NCBI GenBank assembly: GCA_020217165.1
Contig: JAIWOE010000168.1
Location: 1-8,054, forward strand
Source: Desulfovibrio sp.
Lineage (GTDB): Bacteria > Desulfobacterota > Desulfovibrionia > Desulfovibrionales > Desulfovibrionaceae
Direction of reading: 5' to 3'
DNA: 8,054 bases
Numbering within the stretch: the stretch's first letter is position 1; every line of letters starts with the position of its first letter. This document shows, piece after piece, positions 1-5,535 of the stretch. Below the pieces are notes generated by a model. The model had not been told where the DNA came from and searched no databases. It worked only from the letters and a program-made list of their open reading frames with translations. The translations under genes and the position numbers were made by a program.

Positions 1-905
1 AGGCCCCCCCGCCCTTTGCCCAGTACACCTGGGGGCGCGGGGCGGAGGGCGAAACGGATGTCGCTGGCGGCGTCAGCGATGGCGAACACGGCGTGGCGGC
101 CATGGATTTCCGCTACAAGGGCCTTGCCGCACGGAAAAGCTGGATGTTTTTTGACGACGTGGCCGTGCTCCTGGGCGCGGGCATCGCCCATGCCGGCGGG
201 CCGGTGTTCACCACCCTGGACCAGCGGCGTCTGGTGGGCAAGGGGGTTGCGGGGGCGGACGTGGCCGGCCGACCCTTGTCCGCAGCGGTGGGCATGGCCG
301 TCCCGGCGCGCTGGGTGTGGAACGGCGGAGCTGGCTGGCTGTCCCTGGAGGAGCGCCCCCTGCAGGTCCGGGTGGCGGTGCAGGAAGGGGATTGGCGGGA
401 CATCAACACCAGTCTGGAATCACGCCGCGTGCAAGAGCCGGTGCTGAGCCTGTGGGTGGATCATGGCGCGGTTCCCCGCGACGAGACCTACGCCGTCCTG
501 GTGGGCCTGCTCCACGACGAAGCCGCCTTCCGCACCCTGGCCGGTGCGCCGCCGGTGCAGGTGCTGGCCAACACGCCAGCTCTGCAGGCCGTGGCCCATC
601 CTCAAAAAGGTCTAGTGGGGATAGCATGTTACGAGGCAGGGGCCGTGGCCGTGCGTCCGGAATTGATCCTCACCGCAGCGCAGCCGTGCCTGGTGTTGCT
701 CAAGGAAGATGCCCGGACCATGGCCGTCAGTGTGGCCAATCCGCGTAATCAGGCCATGACCGCCCGCCTGCACCTGTCCGTGCCGGTGACGGGGGAGGGG
801 GCGACCCCGGAAGCCGGCGGCACGCGTCTGGAAATCCCCCTGCCCGAGGCCGAAGCGGCAGGCCGCACGGCCACGGTGGTGTTCCAGAAGGCGCACGGGC
901 AGTAA
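1..905 (+). CDS. Polysaccharide lyase family 8 protein, C-terminal fragment
   Basis: The reading frame is open from the left edge (first full codon at base 3) to a TAA at 903-905, giving about 300 residues of a larger protein. The segment GVAAMDF, then ARKSWMFFDD, then LGAGI, then TTLDQRR, and further on WRDINTS, LWVDHG and LANTPALQAV follow the order of conserved blocks in the central and C-terminal beta-sandwich domains of PL8 lyases (hyaluronate, chondroitin AC and xanthan lyases). These enzymes cleave uronic-acid-containing polysaccharides by beta-elimination and are usually secreted. The N-terminal alpha/alpha-toroid domain with the catalytic Asn/His/Tyr residues, and any signal peptide, lie left of the window, so activity and substrate cannot be judged. 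The family call is strong; the substrate is unknown. An internal ATG at 93 is not the start, because homologous sequence continues upstream of it. The gene converges on the carbonic anhydrase gene, with 31 bases between stops and no clear terminator. Confidence 0.88.
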   Translation, partial: APPPFAQYTWGRGAEGETDVAGGVSDGEHGVAAMDFRYKGLAARKSWMFFDDVAVLLGAGIAHAGGPVFTTLDQRRLVGKGVAGADVAGRPLSAAVGMAVPARWVWNGGAGWLSLEERPLQVRVAVQEGDWRDINTSLESRRVQEPVLSLWVDHGAVPRDETYAVLVGLLHDEAAFRTLAGAPPVQVLANTPALQAVAHPQKGLVGIACYEAGAVAVRPELILTAAQPCLVLLKEDARTMAVSVANPRNQAMTARLHLSVPVTGEGATPEAGGTRLEIPLPEAEAAGRTATVVFQKAHGQ

Positions 906-936
906 TTCCCGGTCCGTGGGGCATGCCGTGCGGGCG

Positions 937-1584
937 TTACCTGCAGCGCGGGGCCAGGGGTTCGAAGGCGCCGGAGGCGGGCAGGTAGCTCATGAGATCG
1001 CCGGTGCGCAGGTCGAAGTACCAGCCATGCAGGAAGAGGGTGCCAGCCTCCACGCGCTCCCTGACCCAGGGGAAGGTCAACAGGTTTTCCAGGGAGACGA
1101 GGATGGCCGCCTGTTCGCAGGCCTGCTGTTGCAGTTCCGCGGGCTTGTCGCCCAGGTCGGTCAGGGTTTGCTGGCGGGCGCGGTCGGCAATGCGCACCCA
1201 GTTGCCCAGAAATTCGGTTTTCTGCCCCTGGTCTTCCTGCAGGGTCATGAGGGTCTGGATGCCGCCGCAGCAGGCATGGCCCAGGACAATGATGTGCTCT
1301 ACCTCCAGCCGGGTCACGCCATGCTCCAGGGCTGCGCTCACGCCGTGCAGGCCTTCATCCGGCTCATAGGGGGGGACAAGGTTGGCCACGTTGCGCACCA
1401 CCAGCAGCTCCCCGGGCAGGCTGCCGGTGAGGATGGCCGGATCCACCCGGGAGTCAATGCAGGCGATGACCAGGGTGCGCGGCTTCTGGCCGGCCTTCAG
1501 GGTGTCGTACAGGCTGGAATCGTCGCAGAAGTAGCGCTTCTGAAAGCTCCGGAACCCTTTGATAAAACGGGCGATGTCGTGCAT
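937..1584 (-). CDS. Beta-class carbonic anhydrase
   Basis: This 215-residue protein should interconvert CO2 and bicarbonate in the cytoplasm. The zinc site of beta-carbonic anhydrases is complete: CIDSR supplies Cys42 with the Asp44-Arg46 dyad, and GHACCGG supplies His103 and Cys106. The block RNVANLVPPYEP (from Arg64) and the C-terminal LHGWYFDLRTGDL also fit the family, as does the length. No signal peptide is seen. The ATG at 1584 is chosen because it gives a normal N-terminus; the bases before it have no good Shine-Dalgarno sequence. A sigma70-like promoter lies about 57 bases upstream (1641-1669), so the gene probably has its own transcript although the Pmp3-like gene upstream reads in the same direction. 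No transporter or cyanase gene is adjacent that would give it a special role. The family call is very secure; the physiological job is a guess (CO2/bicarbonate supply for carboxylation or pH control). Confidence 0.95.
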   Translation of the reverse strand: MHDIARFIKGFRSFQKRYFCDDSSLYDTLKAGQKPRTLVIACIDSRVDPAILTGSLPGELLVVRNVANLVPPYEPDEGLHGVSAALEHGVTRLEVEHIIVLGHACCGGIQTLMTLQEDQGQKTEFLGNWVRIADRARQQTLTDLGDKPAELQQQACEQAAILVSLENLLTFPWVRERVEAGTLFLHGWYFDLRTGDLMSYLPASGAFEPLAPRCR

Positions 1585-1640
1585 GGTGTGCTTTTGGTAG
1601 AGTTATGGGTTGCTGCCCGAACGAGATTGGGCACGCGACA

Positions 1641-1669
1641 ATTCTATCCACTATGGTTGATTGGTGCAA
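1641..1669 (-). promoter_or_regulatory. Predicted sigma70 promoter of the carbonic anhydrase gene
   Basis: Read on the minus strand, TTGCAC (1664-1669) is followed after exactly 17 bases by TAGAAT (1641-1646). Both boxes are close to consensus and the surrounding DNA is unusually AT-rich for this window. Transcription would begin near 1634 and give a leader of about 50 bases. The prediction rests on sequence match only. Confidence 0.65.
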
Positions 1670-1696
1670 CACCTCAAAAAAAGAGGGGATTCCGGA

Positions 1697-1858
1697 CTAT
1701 TTTTTGGCAATGACCCACACGGCATGCACCAGCCCGGGAATGTAGCCCAGCAGGGTGAGCAGGATGTTGATCCAGAAATGCTTGCCAATGCCCACCTGCA
1801 GGAACACGCCCAGGGGTGGGATGATGACGGACAGGACAATGCGGATGAAATCGGCCAT
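1697..1858 (-). CDS. Pmp3/YqaE family small membrane protein
   Basis: A 53-residue protein begins MADFIRIVLSVIIPPLGVFL and ends GLVHAVWVIAKK. It has two hydrophobic segments (about residues 4-22 and 28-50) joined by a short turn containing QVGIGKHFWIN, the typical layout of the Pmp3/YqaE (UPF0057) proteolipid family. The signature IPPLGV and the following LLGYIPGLVHA are conserved in that family. Members are associated with membrane potential and salt or stress tolerance in yeast and plants; the bacterial role is poorly known. The start is supported by an AGGAG six bases before the ATG on the minus strand. The gene sits alone between the YeeE/YedE pair (107 bases upstream) and the carbonic anhydrase (112 bases downstream). 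A run of seven T on the minus strand (1676-1682) follows the stop, but the stem around it is only four base pairs, so it is a poor terminator. Confidence 0.9.
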   Translation of the reverse strand: MADFIRIVLSVIIPPLGVFLQVGIGKHFWINILLTLLGYIPGLVHAVWVIAKK

Positions 1859-1912
1859 GGAGGCTCCTGGGTTTGATGCACGGTGCGAGCATGGCTCCCC
1901 GGCGTATGCTTC

Positions 1913-1940
1913 AATGCATCATGAAGGCTGGCGATGGCAA
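1913..1940 (-). promoter_or_regulatory. Weak promoter candidate for the Pmp3-like gene
   Basis: On the minus strand TTGCCA (1935-1940, five of six to the -35 consensus) is followed after 16 bases by TGCATT (1913-1918, three of six to the -10 consensus). It lies in the 107-base gap upstream of the Pmp3-like gene. The match is weak and the gene could instead be read through from the YeeE/YedE operon, since no terminator is visible in this gap. Confidence 0.22.
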
Positions 1941-1965
1941 GCCCCCCTCGACAGGAATGACCGGC

Positions 1966-2490
1966 TCACAGCCCCTTGCGCTCAAAATACCGGAACAGCA
2001 AGATTGCGCCCAGGGCCAGGGCCGCAATCACCGGCCATGGTCCCGTGCCCAGGGCTTCACCCAGGGTCAGTTTGCCCAGGTCGCCCCAGGCCAGTATCGT
2101 GCGCTGCAGCAGGGGGTACAGCTCCGCAAACAGTCCCGCCCCCAGCACCATGCCCGCCAGGGCCCACAGGCCGTCCAATCGGCCCTCCCCCAGGGCGCCG
2201 GCCGCCGTGCCGGGGCAGTAGCCGCACAGCCCCCAGCCCAGGCCGAAAATCAGCCCACCCACAATGACCCCGCCCACGTTGAAGCTCTTGACGGAAAACG
2301 CCACCACCCCCAGCGCCGCCAGCAGGTGCAGTCCCACGGCTCCCACCACCACGGTGCTGAGCATGAACTTGACGATGGTCATGTCCTTGAGTCGCAGAGC
2401 GCCCAGTTGCAAGTCATAACGCAGCACCCGGCAGCGTTGCAGCAGCACGCCGAAAAGCACGCCGGTAATCAATCCCCACAGCAGATCCAT
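1966..2490 (-). CDS. YeeE/YedE family sulfur transporter, C-terminal half protein
   Basis: A hydrophobic 174-residue protein with several membrane segments (about residues 3-18, 40-64, 74-90, 106-126 and 152-167). The signature GGLIFGLGWGLCGYCPGT (residues 78-95) is the conserved pore-lining motif of the second half of YeeE/YedE (Sulf_transp) proteins. The characterised relative TsuA imports thiosulfate by relaying it through conserved cysteines. Here Cys20 (LLQRC), Cys89 and Cys92 are candidates for that role, with Cys92 in the CPGT motif the best. Full-length family members carry both halves in one chain of roughly 350 residues; this gene holds one half and its upstream neighbour the other. 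The neighbour's stop lies nine bases before this start, so the two are co-transcribed and the products probably assemble together. A GGGG run six bases before the ATG serves as ribosome-binding site. The actual substrate (thiosulfate, another sulfur species or selenium compound) is not shown by the sequence. Confidence 0.88.
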   Translation of the reverse strand: MDLLWGLITGVLFGVLLQRCRVLRYDLQLGALRLKDMTIVKFMLSTVVVGAVGLHLLAALGVVAFSVKSFNVGGVIVGGLIFGLGWGLCGYCPGTAAGALGEGRLDGLWALAGMVLGAGLFAELYPLLQRTILAWGDLGKLTLGEALGTGPWPVIAALALGAILLFRYFERKGL

Positions 2491-2499
2491 GCGCGCCCC

Positions 2500-3033
2500 C
2501 TATTTTCCTTTGTACAACAGCCGGGCCATGGCCAGCCCGCCGGCGAAAAAGCACGCCAGGGCCACGAAGCTGGAAGCCGCCAGCTGAATGGATCCAGACA
2601 AACCGTGCCCGCTGGGGCAGCCACCGGCCAATCGGGCGCCAATGATGGCCAGCACACCACCCCCAAAGGCTGCTGCAGCCCGCAGGCCTGGCCGGTCCCC
2701 GAAGCGGTCTCGCCAGGAATCCGGCACGGCCGTGACCCGGAAGGACCGGTTGAGCATGGAGGAGACCAGGGAGCCCAGCATCACCCCGGCCACGAACATC
2801 CACTGCCAATCCACCCGGGGGGGGTCCTTTTGAAAATAGGCATTCTCTGTGACGTGCTGCGGCGCGAAGAGCAGCTCCAGCAGGCCTGCGGCGCGCACAA
2901 AGGTGGTGGAAGCACCGAAGTATTTGTCCACCAACACCACGGAAGCCAGGAGCAGCAGCCCGGCCAGGGCGCCGCCCAGGTATGGATTCATGGGACGGGG
3001 TTCCGCAGGAAAGCGGGGCAGTGGGCGTGGCAT
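2500..3033 (-). CDS. YeeE/YedE family sulfur transporter, N-terminal half protein
   Basis: A 177-residue membrane protein with hydrophobic segments at about residues 18-35, 78-92, 119-137 and 151-173. The motif GARLAGGCPSGHGLSG (residues 132-147, Cys139) is the hallmark of the first half of YeeE/YedE (Sulf_transp) proteins, and its cysteine lies where TsuA-type transporters pass thiosulfate. Residues 36-77 form a long, less hydrophobic insertion between the first two segments. The start at 3033 is preferred over an internal ATG at 2991 because a perfect AAGGAGGT lies eight bases upstream of it, while the ATG at 2991 has only a poor site. This gives a short proline- and arginine-rich N-terminus before the first membrane helix. 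The gene is second in the peroxiredoxin-YeeE-YedE series; the C-terminal half gene follows after nine bases. The pairing implies a heteromeric transporter; that is inference from family architecture. Confidence 0.87.
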   Translation of the reverse strand: MPRPLPRFPAEPRPMNPYLGGALAGLLLLASVVLVDKYFGASTTFVRAAGLLELLFAPQHVTENAYFQKDPPRVDWQWMFVAGVMLGSLVSSMLNRSFRVTAVPDSWRDRFGDRPGLRAAAAFGGGVLAIIGARLAGGCPSGHGLSGSIQLAASSFVALACFFAGGLAMARLLYKGK

Positions 3034-3041
3034 GGGTCCAG

Positions 3042-3049
3042 ACCTCCTT
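3042..3049 (-). promoter_or_regulatory. Strong ribosome-binding site that sets the start of the first YeeE/YedE gene
   Basis: The minus strand reads AAGGAGGT, a perfect match to the anti-Shine-Dalgarno sequence, eight bases before the ATG at 3033. It is much stronger than any site near the alternative start at 2991. It lies only five bases beyond a large stem-loop (3055-3102), so the two could influence each other. Confidence 0.8.
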
Positions 3050-3054
3050 GCTGG

Positions 3055-3102
3055 GCAGCCCACCGGGCAAGGGGCGTGACACCTCCCTGCCCGATGGGCT
3101 GC
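3055..3102 (-). other. Intercistronic stem-loop between peroxiredoxin and YeeE/YedE genes
   Basis: On the minus strand GCAGCCCATCGGGCA (3088-3102) can pair along all 15 positions with TGCCCGGTGGGCTGC (3055-3069), the single mismatch being a U-G wobble in RNA. The loop is 18 bases and contains a GGG and a CCC that could extend the stem. The structure starts five bases after the peroxiredoxin stop and ends five bases before the next ribosome-binding site. No U tract follows, so it is not a standard intrinsic terminator. A role in uneven operon expression, through mRNA 3'-end protection or processing, is plausible but inferred. Confidence 0.7.
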
Positions 3103-3107
3103 GACGG

Positions 3108-3776
3108 CTATTCGCCGGCTGTGGGCAGTTTCTTGTGGCAGAACCACCAGTCGTAGCAGGCGAACTCGTTGCTGGCCAGACGCTCCTTGGCGGTCTTGCG
3201 GTCCTTGGCTGGCGGAACAATGACGCCTTCGCCGATGAGTTCGTTGGCCGGCCAGCCGGCGGGGACGGCCACTTGGTTCTTGTCCGAGGTTTGCAGGGCC
3301 TTCAGGGCGCGCAGGATTTCATCCATGTTGCGGCCGATTTCCTGCGGGTAGTAGATCATCAGGCGGATGACACCCTCGGGGTCCACAATGAACACCGCGC
3401 GCACGGTGTTGGACCCCTTGCCGGGGTGCAACATGCCCAGGGACTTGGCAATGTCGCCCATGTCGTCGGCAATCACCGGGAAGTCGATGGCGATGCCGAG
3501 TGTTTCCTCAATCCAGTCAATCCATTTGATGTGAGAGAAAATCTGGTCGATGGACAGGCCGATGAGTTCGCAGTTGTGGGCCCGGAATTCTTCGGCCCGT
3601 TTCTGGAACGCCACGAATTCCGTGGTGCACACCGGGGTAAAGTCCGCCGGATGGCTGAACAGCACAAACCAGCGGCCTTTCATGTCGTGGGGGAGCTTGA
3701 TGGGGCCCATGGTGGTCAGGGCCTTGATTTTGGGAAGTTTTTCGCCAAGAAGGGGAATGCCGTGCGTCTCTTCCAT
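3108..3776 (-). CDS. Peroxiredoxin (AhpC/TSA, archaeal Prx6-like two-Cys type)
   Basis: A 222-residue thiol peroxidase expected to reduce hydrogen peroxide, organic peroxides or peroxynitrite in the cytoplasm. The catalytic motif [12 protein letters not shown] places the peroxidatic cysteine at Cys50, with the usual Pro43, Thr47 and, further on, an Arg-containing segment near Arg126. The C-terminal extension ends [16 protein letters not shown], giving Cys207 and Cys213. These three positions coincide with the cysteines described for the archaeal thioredoxin peroxidase of Aeropyrum pernix, so this is the long, Prx6-like class that forms an intramolecular or intersubunit disulfide near the C-terminus. 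The start at 3776 is supported by GGAGGG four bases before the ATG; the open frame further upstream has no family similarity. It is the first gene of an apparent operon with the two YeeE/YedE half genes, linking peroxide defence with sulfur-compound uptake. A promoter with a palindromic element lies just upstream. Confidence 0.95.
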   Translation of the reverse strand: MEETHGIPLLGEKLPKIKALTTMGPIKLPHDMKGRWFVLFSHPADFTPVCTTEFVAFQKRAEEFRAHNCELIGLSIDQIFSHIKWIDWIEETLGIAIDFPVIADDMGDIAKSLGMLHPGKGSNTVRAVFIVDPEGVIRLMIYYPQEIGRNMDEILRALKALQTSDKNQVAVPAGWPANELIGEGVIVPPAKDRKTAKERLASNEFACYDWWFCHKKLPTAGE

Positions 3777-3815
3777 GATACCCTCCGATATCATTGACCA
3801 TGAGGTTTTGGGGCG

Positions 3816-3843
3816 ACCATAGCAGATTGCGCTATTTGCGCAA
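3816..3843 (-). promoter_or_regulatory. Predicted promoter of the peroxiredoxin operon
   Basis: On the minus strand TTGCGC (3838-3843) is followed after 16 bases by TATGGT (3816-3821). Transcription would start near 3809 and give a leader of about 33 bases. The local sequence is AT-rich compared with its surroundings. The -35 box is one arm of a palindrome listed separately, which suggests a regulated promoter. Confidence 0.5.
3827..3843. promoter_or_regulatory. Operator-like inverted repeat overlapping the peroxiredoxin promoter
   Basis: TTGCGC, five spacer bases (TATTT), then GCGCAA form a perfect 6-5-6 dyad. One arm coincides with the predicted -35 box, and the other arm lies between the -35 and -10 boxes, so a bound dimeric regulator would block RNA polymerase. 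The size and symmetry suit a winged-helix or FNR/CRP-like dimer, but the half-site does not match any consensus I can name with confidence. No regulator gene is adjacent. Confidence 0.45.
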
Positions 3844-3881
3844 CGGGAAATCTTGTTTGAGCCGCCGGCAACGCCCGGCAT

Positions 3882-3911
3882 TTGACAGGCCACCCCCCTT
3901 CGGACTACCAC
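3882..3911 (+). promoter_or_regulatory. Promoter candidate for gltX
   Basis: A perfect TTGACA (3882-3887) lies 77 bases before the gltX start. The best -10 at a workable distance is TACCAC (3906-3911, 18-base spacing), which matches the consensus at only three positions. The site is well placed in the divergent region, but the -10 box is poor. Confidence 0.35.
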
Positions 3912-3964
3912 CGCCCTGCGTCTGAAGTTCCTCCCGTTCACCCGATCCGACCACATCACGCATC

Positions 3965-5365
3965 ATGACCACCACCCGCTTTGCTCCCAGCCCCACTGGC
4001 GCGCTGCACATCGGCGGCGCACGGACGGCCATTTTTTCCTGGCTCCTGGCCCGCAACCAGGGCGGCCACTTCCGCCTGCGCATCGAAGACACGGACCGCG
4101 AACGCTCCCTGCCCGAGCACACCGCCGCCATCCTGGAGGCCCTGGCCTGGCTGGGCCTGGATTGGGACGGCGAGACCGTGTACCAACGTCAGCGCGAGGA
4201 GCGTCACAAGGCCGCGGTGCAGCAGCTGCTGGATGCAGGCAAGGCCTACTGGTGCGAGTGCACCCCCGAAGAACTGGACGCCATGCGCGAGGCTGCCCGC
4301 GCCGCCGGCACCAAGCCAAAATACGATGGCCGCTGCCGGTGCAAGGGTCTGGGCCCCGGGCCGGGCAGGGTGGTGCGTTTTCTGTTGCAGGATGGCCCCC
4401 GTGTGGTGGTGGAAGACATGGTCAAGGGCCATGTGGCGGTGGAGCGCGAGGAACTGGACGACATGATCCTCCTGCGCAGCGATGGCGCCCCCGTGTACAA
4501 TCTGGCCGTGGTGGTGGACGATCACGACATGGGCGTCACCCACGTGCTGCGGGGCGAGGACCATCTTCCCAACACCCCCAAACAGATGCTTTTGTACCAG
4601 GCCCTGGGCTGGGACGTACCGCGCTTTGGCCACGTACCCCTGATTCACGGGCCGGATGGCAAAAAGCTGTCCAAGCGCCACGGCGCCCGGGCGGTGCTGG
4701 AATACCGGGACGAAGGCGTGCTGCCCGAGGCCCTGGTGAACTACCTGGTGCGCCTGGGCTGGGCCTACGGGGATCAGGAAATCTTCAGCCGCGAAGAGCT
4801 GGTCAGCAGCTTTACCACGGATAATCTGTCCTCCTCGCCGGCGCGGTTCGATCCGGAAAAGCTTCTTTGGCTCTCCGGCCATTACATCAAGGAAGCCTCG
4901 GTGGAGCGCCTGGCCGGGCTCTTGCCCGCCTATTTTGAAGCCCAGGGCCTGCCCGTTCCCGGTCCTGAAGACATGGCCGCCGTGGTACGCCTGTTCCAGC
5001 CCCGGGCCAGGACCCTGGTGGAGATGGTTCAGGCCGCAGCCTTCCTGGCGGTGCCCGACGAGGCCCTTTCCTTCGATGAGGCTGCCCGGGCCAAGCTGCT
5101 GTCTCCGCCGCCCCGGGCCCTGTTTGAAGGCCTGCTGGCCCGGCTGGAGCAGGCCGCAGACTTTTCCGCCGAAGCCCTGGAGGCCCTGCTCAAGGCGTAT
5201 GTGGCCGAGGCCGGCGTCAAGTTCAAGGAGCTGGGCCCGCCCCTGCGGGTGGCCCTGACCGGTGGCACCAACAGTCCGGACCTTTCCCACACCATGGCCG
5301 CCCTGGGTCAGTCCCGCTGCCTGGCCCGCATTCGTCGGGTGCTGGACCCTGCCCCGGGGGAATAA
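3965..5365 (+). CDS. gltX: Glutamyl-tRNA synthetase
   Basis: A 466-residue class I synthetase that charges tRNA with glutamate in the cytoplasm. The N-terminus runs straight into FAPSPTGALHIGGART, which contains the HIGH-type motif (HIGG, residues 15-18). The second signature is KKLSKRHG (KLSKR, residues 234-238). A zinc-binding insertion is visible at Cys97, Cys99, Tyr120, Cys124 and Cys126; E. coli GluRS uses Cys-Cys-Cys-His, so His is replaced by Cys here. The alpha-helical anticodon-binding region occupies about residues 310-466 and ends with GxSPDLSHTMAALG-like family sequence, so the gene is full length. The start at 3965 is required to keep the nucleotide-binding site near the N-terminus, yet no Shine-Dalgarno sequence is visible before it. 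Whether the enzyme is discriminating, or also charges tRNA-Gln for later amidation, cannot be told from the motifs I can see. Confidence 0.97.
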   Translation: MTTTRFAPSPTGALHIGGARTAIFSWLLARNQGGHFRLRIEDTDRERSLPEHTAAILEALAWLGLDWDGETVYQRQREERHKAAVQQLLDAGKAYWCECTPEELDAMREAARAAGTKPKYDGRCRCKGLGPGPGRVVRFLLQDGPRVVVEDMVKGHVAVEREELDDMILLRSDGAPVYNLAVVVDDHDMGVTHVLRGEDHLPNTPKQMLLYQALGWDVPRFGHVPLIHGPDGKKLSKRHGARAVLEYRDEGVLPEALVNYLVRLGWAYGDQEIFSREELVSSFTTDNLSSSPARFDPEKLLWLSGHYIKEASVERLAGLLPAYFEAQGLPVPGPEDMAAVVRLFQPRARTLVEMVQAAAFLAVPDEALSFDEAARAKLLSPPPRALFEGLLARLEQAADFSAEALEALLKAYVAEAGVKFKELGPPLRVALTGGTNSPDLSHTMAALGQSRCLARIRRVLDPAPGE

Positions 5366-5374
5366 GGGAAAACC

Positions 5375-5401
5375 ACCAGCCTTCGCTTGACAAAGGCTGG
5401 T
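5375..5401 (+). other. Stem-loop downstream of gltX
   Basis: ACCAGCCTT (5375-5383) and AAGGCTGGT (5393-5401) form a perfect nine-base-pair stem with a nine-base loop, ten bases after the gltX stop. It resembles a terminator hairpin, but no T tract follows on the plus strand. Its loop and right arm overlap the predicted -35 box and spacer of the next promoter, so it may end or protect the gltX message rather than act as an efficient terminator. Confidence 0.55.
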
Positions 5402-5414
5402 AAGTGCTTAAAGA
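5387..5414 (+). promoter_or_regulatory. Predicted promoter of the riboswitch / EAL-HDOD transcript
   Basis: A perfect TTGACA (5387-5392) is followed after 16 bases by TAAAGA (5409-5414, three of six to the -10 consensus). The predicted start near 5421 lies just before the 5' end of the GEMM-I aptamer, as expected for a riboswitch leader. The -10 is weak, so an activator or a different sigma factor remains possible. Confidence 0.5.
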
Positions 5415-5424
5415 GAAATTCGAC

Positions 5425-5535
5425 CGAATTGAAAAGCCAAACCTGTCGTGAGGCAGGGACGGAAAGCCACGGGCCTCCAGTGCGTACGTGTTGTACCGCG
5501 CAAGGAGGCAGCCGGGTTGCCGAAACGGGGTCAGC
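5425..5535 (+). promoter_or_regulatory. GEMM-I (cyclic di-GMP-I family) riboswitch aptamer
   Basis: All main elements of the GEMM-I aptamer are present in order. The box CCAAACC (5437-5443) leads into helix P2, CCTGTC (5442-5447) paired with GGCAGG (5452-5457) and capped by a GNRA-type GTGA tetraloop. The junction sequence GGGACGGAAAGCC (5456-5468) corresponds to the conserved GGGACGCAAAGCC. P3 is GCCTCC (5473-5478) paired with GGAGGC (5504-5509), with a variable arm in which TGCG pairs with CGCA. The closing segment GCCGGGTTGCCGA (5511-5523) matches the conserved tetraloop-receptor and ligand-binding 3' part. The family senses c-di-GMP, and a subclass senses 3',3'-cGAMP depending on one junction base. 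Here the base directly before CAAACC is C, preceded by G, so the alignment of that key position is uncertain. It lies about 250 bases upstream of an EAL-HDOD gene. Confidence 0.88.

Noticed and set aside
1672..1686. CCTC-A7-GAGG as a terminator after the Pmp3-like gene
   Set aside because: The stem is only four base pairs, and the T run lies in its loop rather than after a GC-rich stem.
916..1713. A 265-codon plus-strand open frame opposite the carbonic anhydrase
   Set aside because: The minus strand has a complete beta-carbonic anhydrase with all zinc ligands; the plus frame is a shadow.
1873..3156. A 427-codon plus-strand open frame across the YeeE/YedE genes
   Set aside because: It is rich in Gln, His, Gly and Pro with no recognisable domain and runs antisense to two genes with clear family motifs. 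Long shadow frames are expected at this GC content.
3956..5290. A 444-codon minus-strand open frame opposite gltX
   Set aside because: The gltX frame carries all GluRS motifs; the antisense frame has only biased composition typical of a GC-rich shadow.
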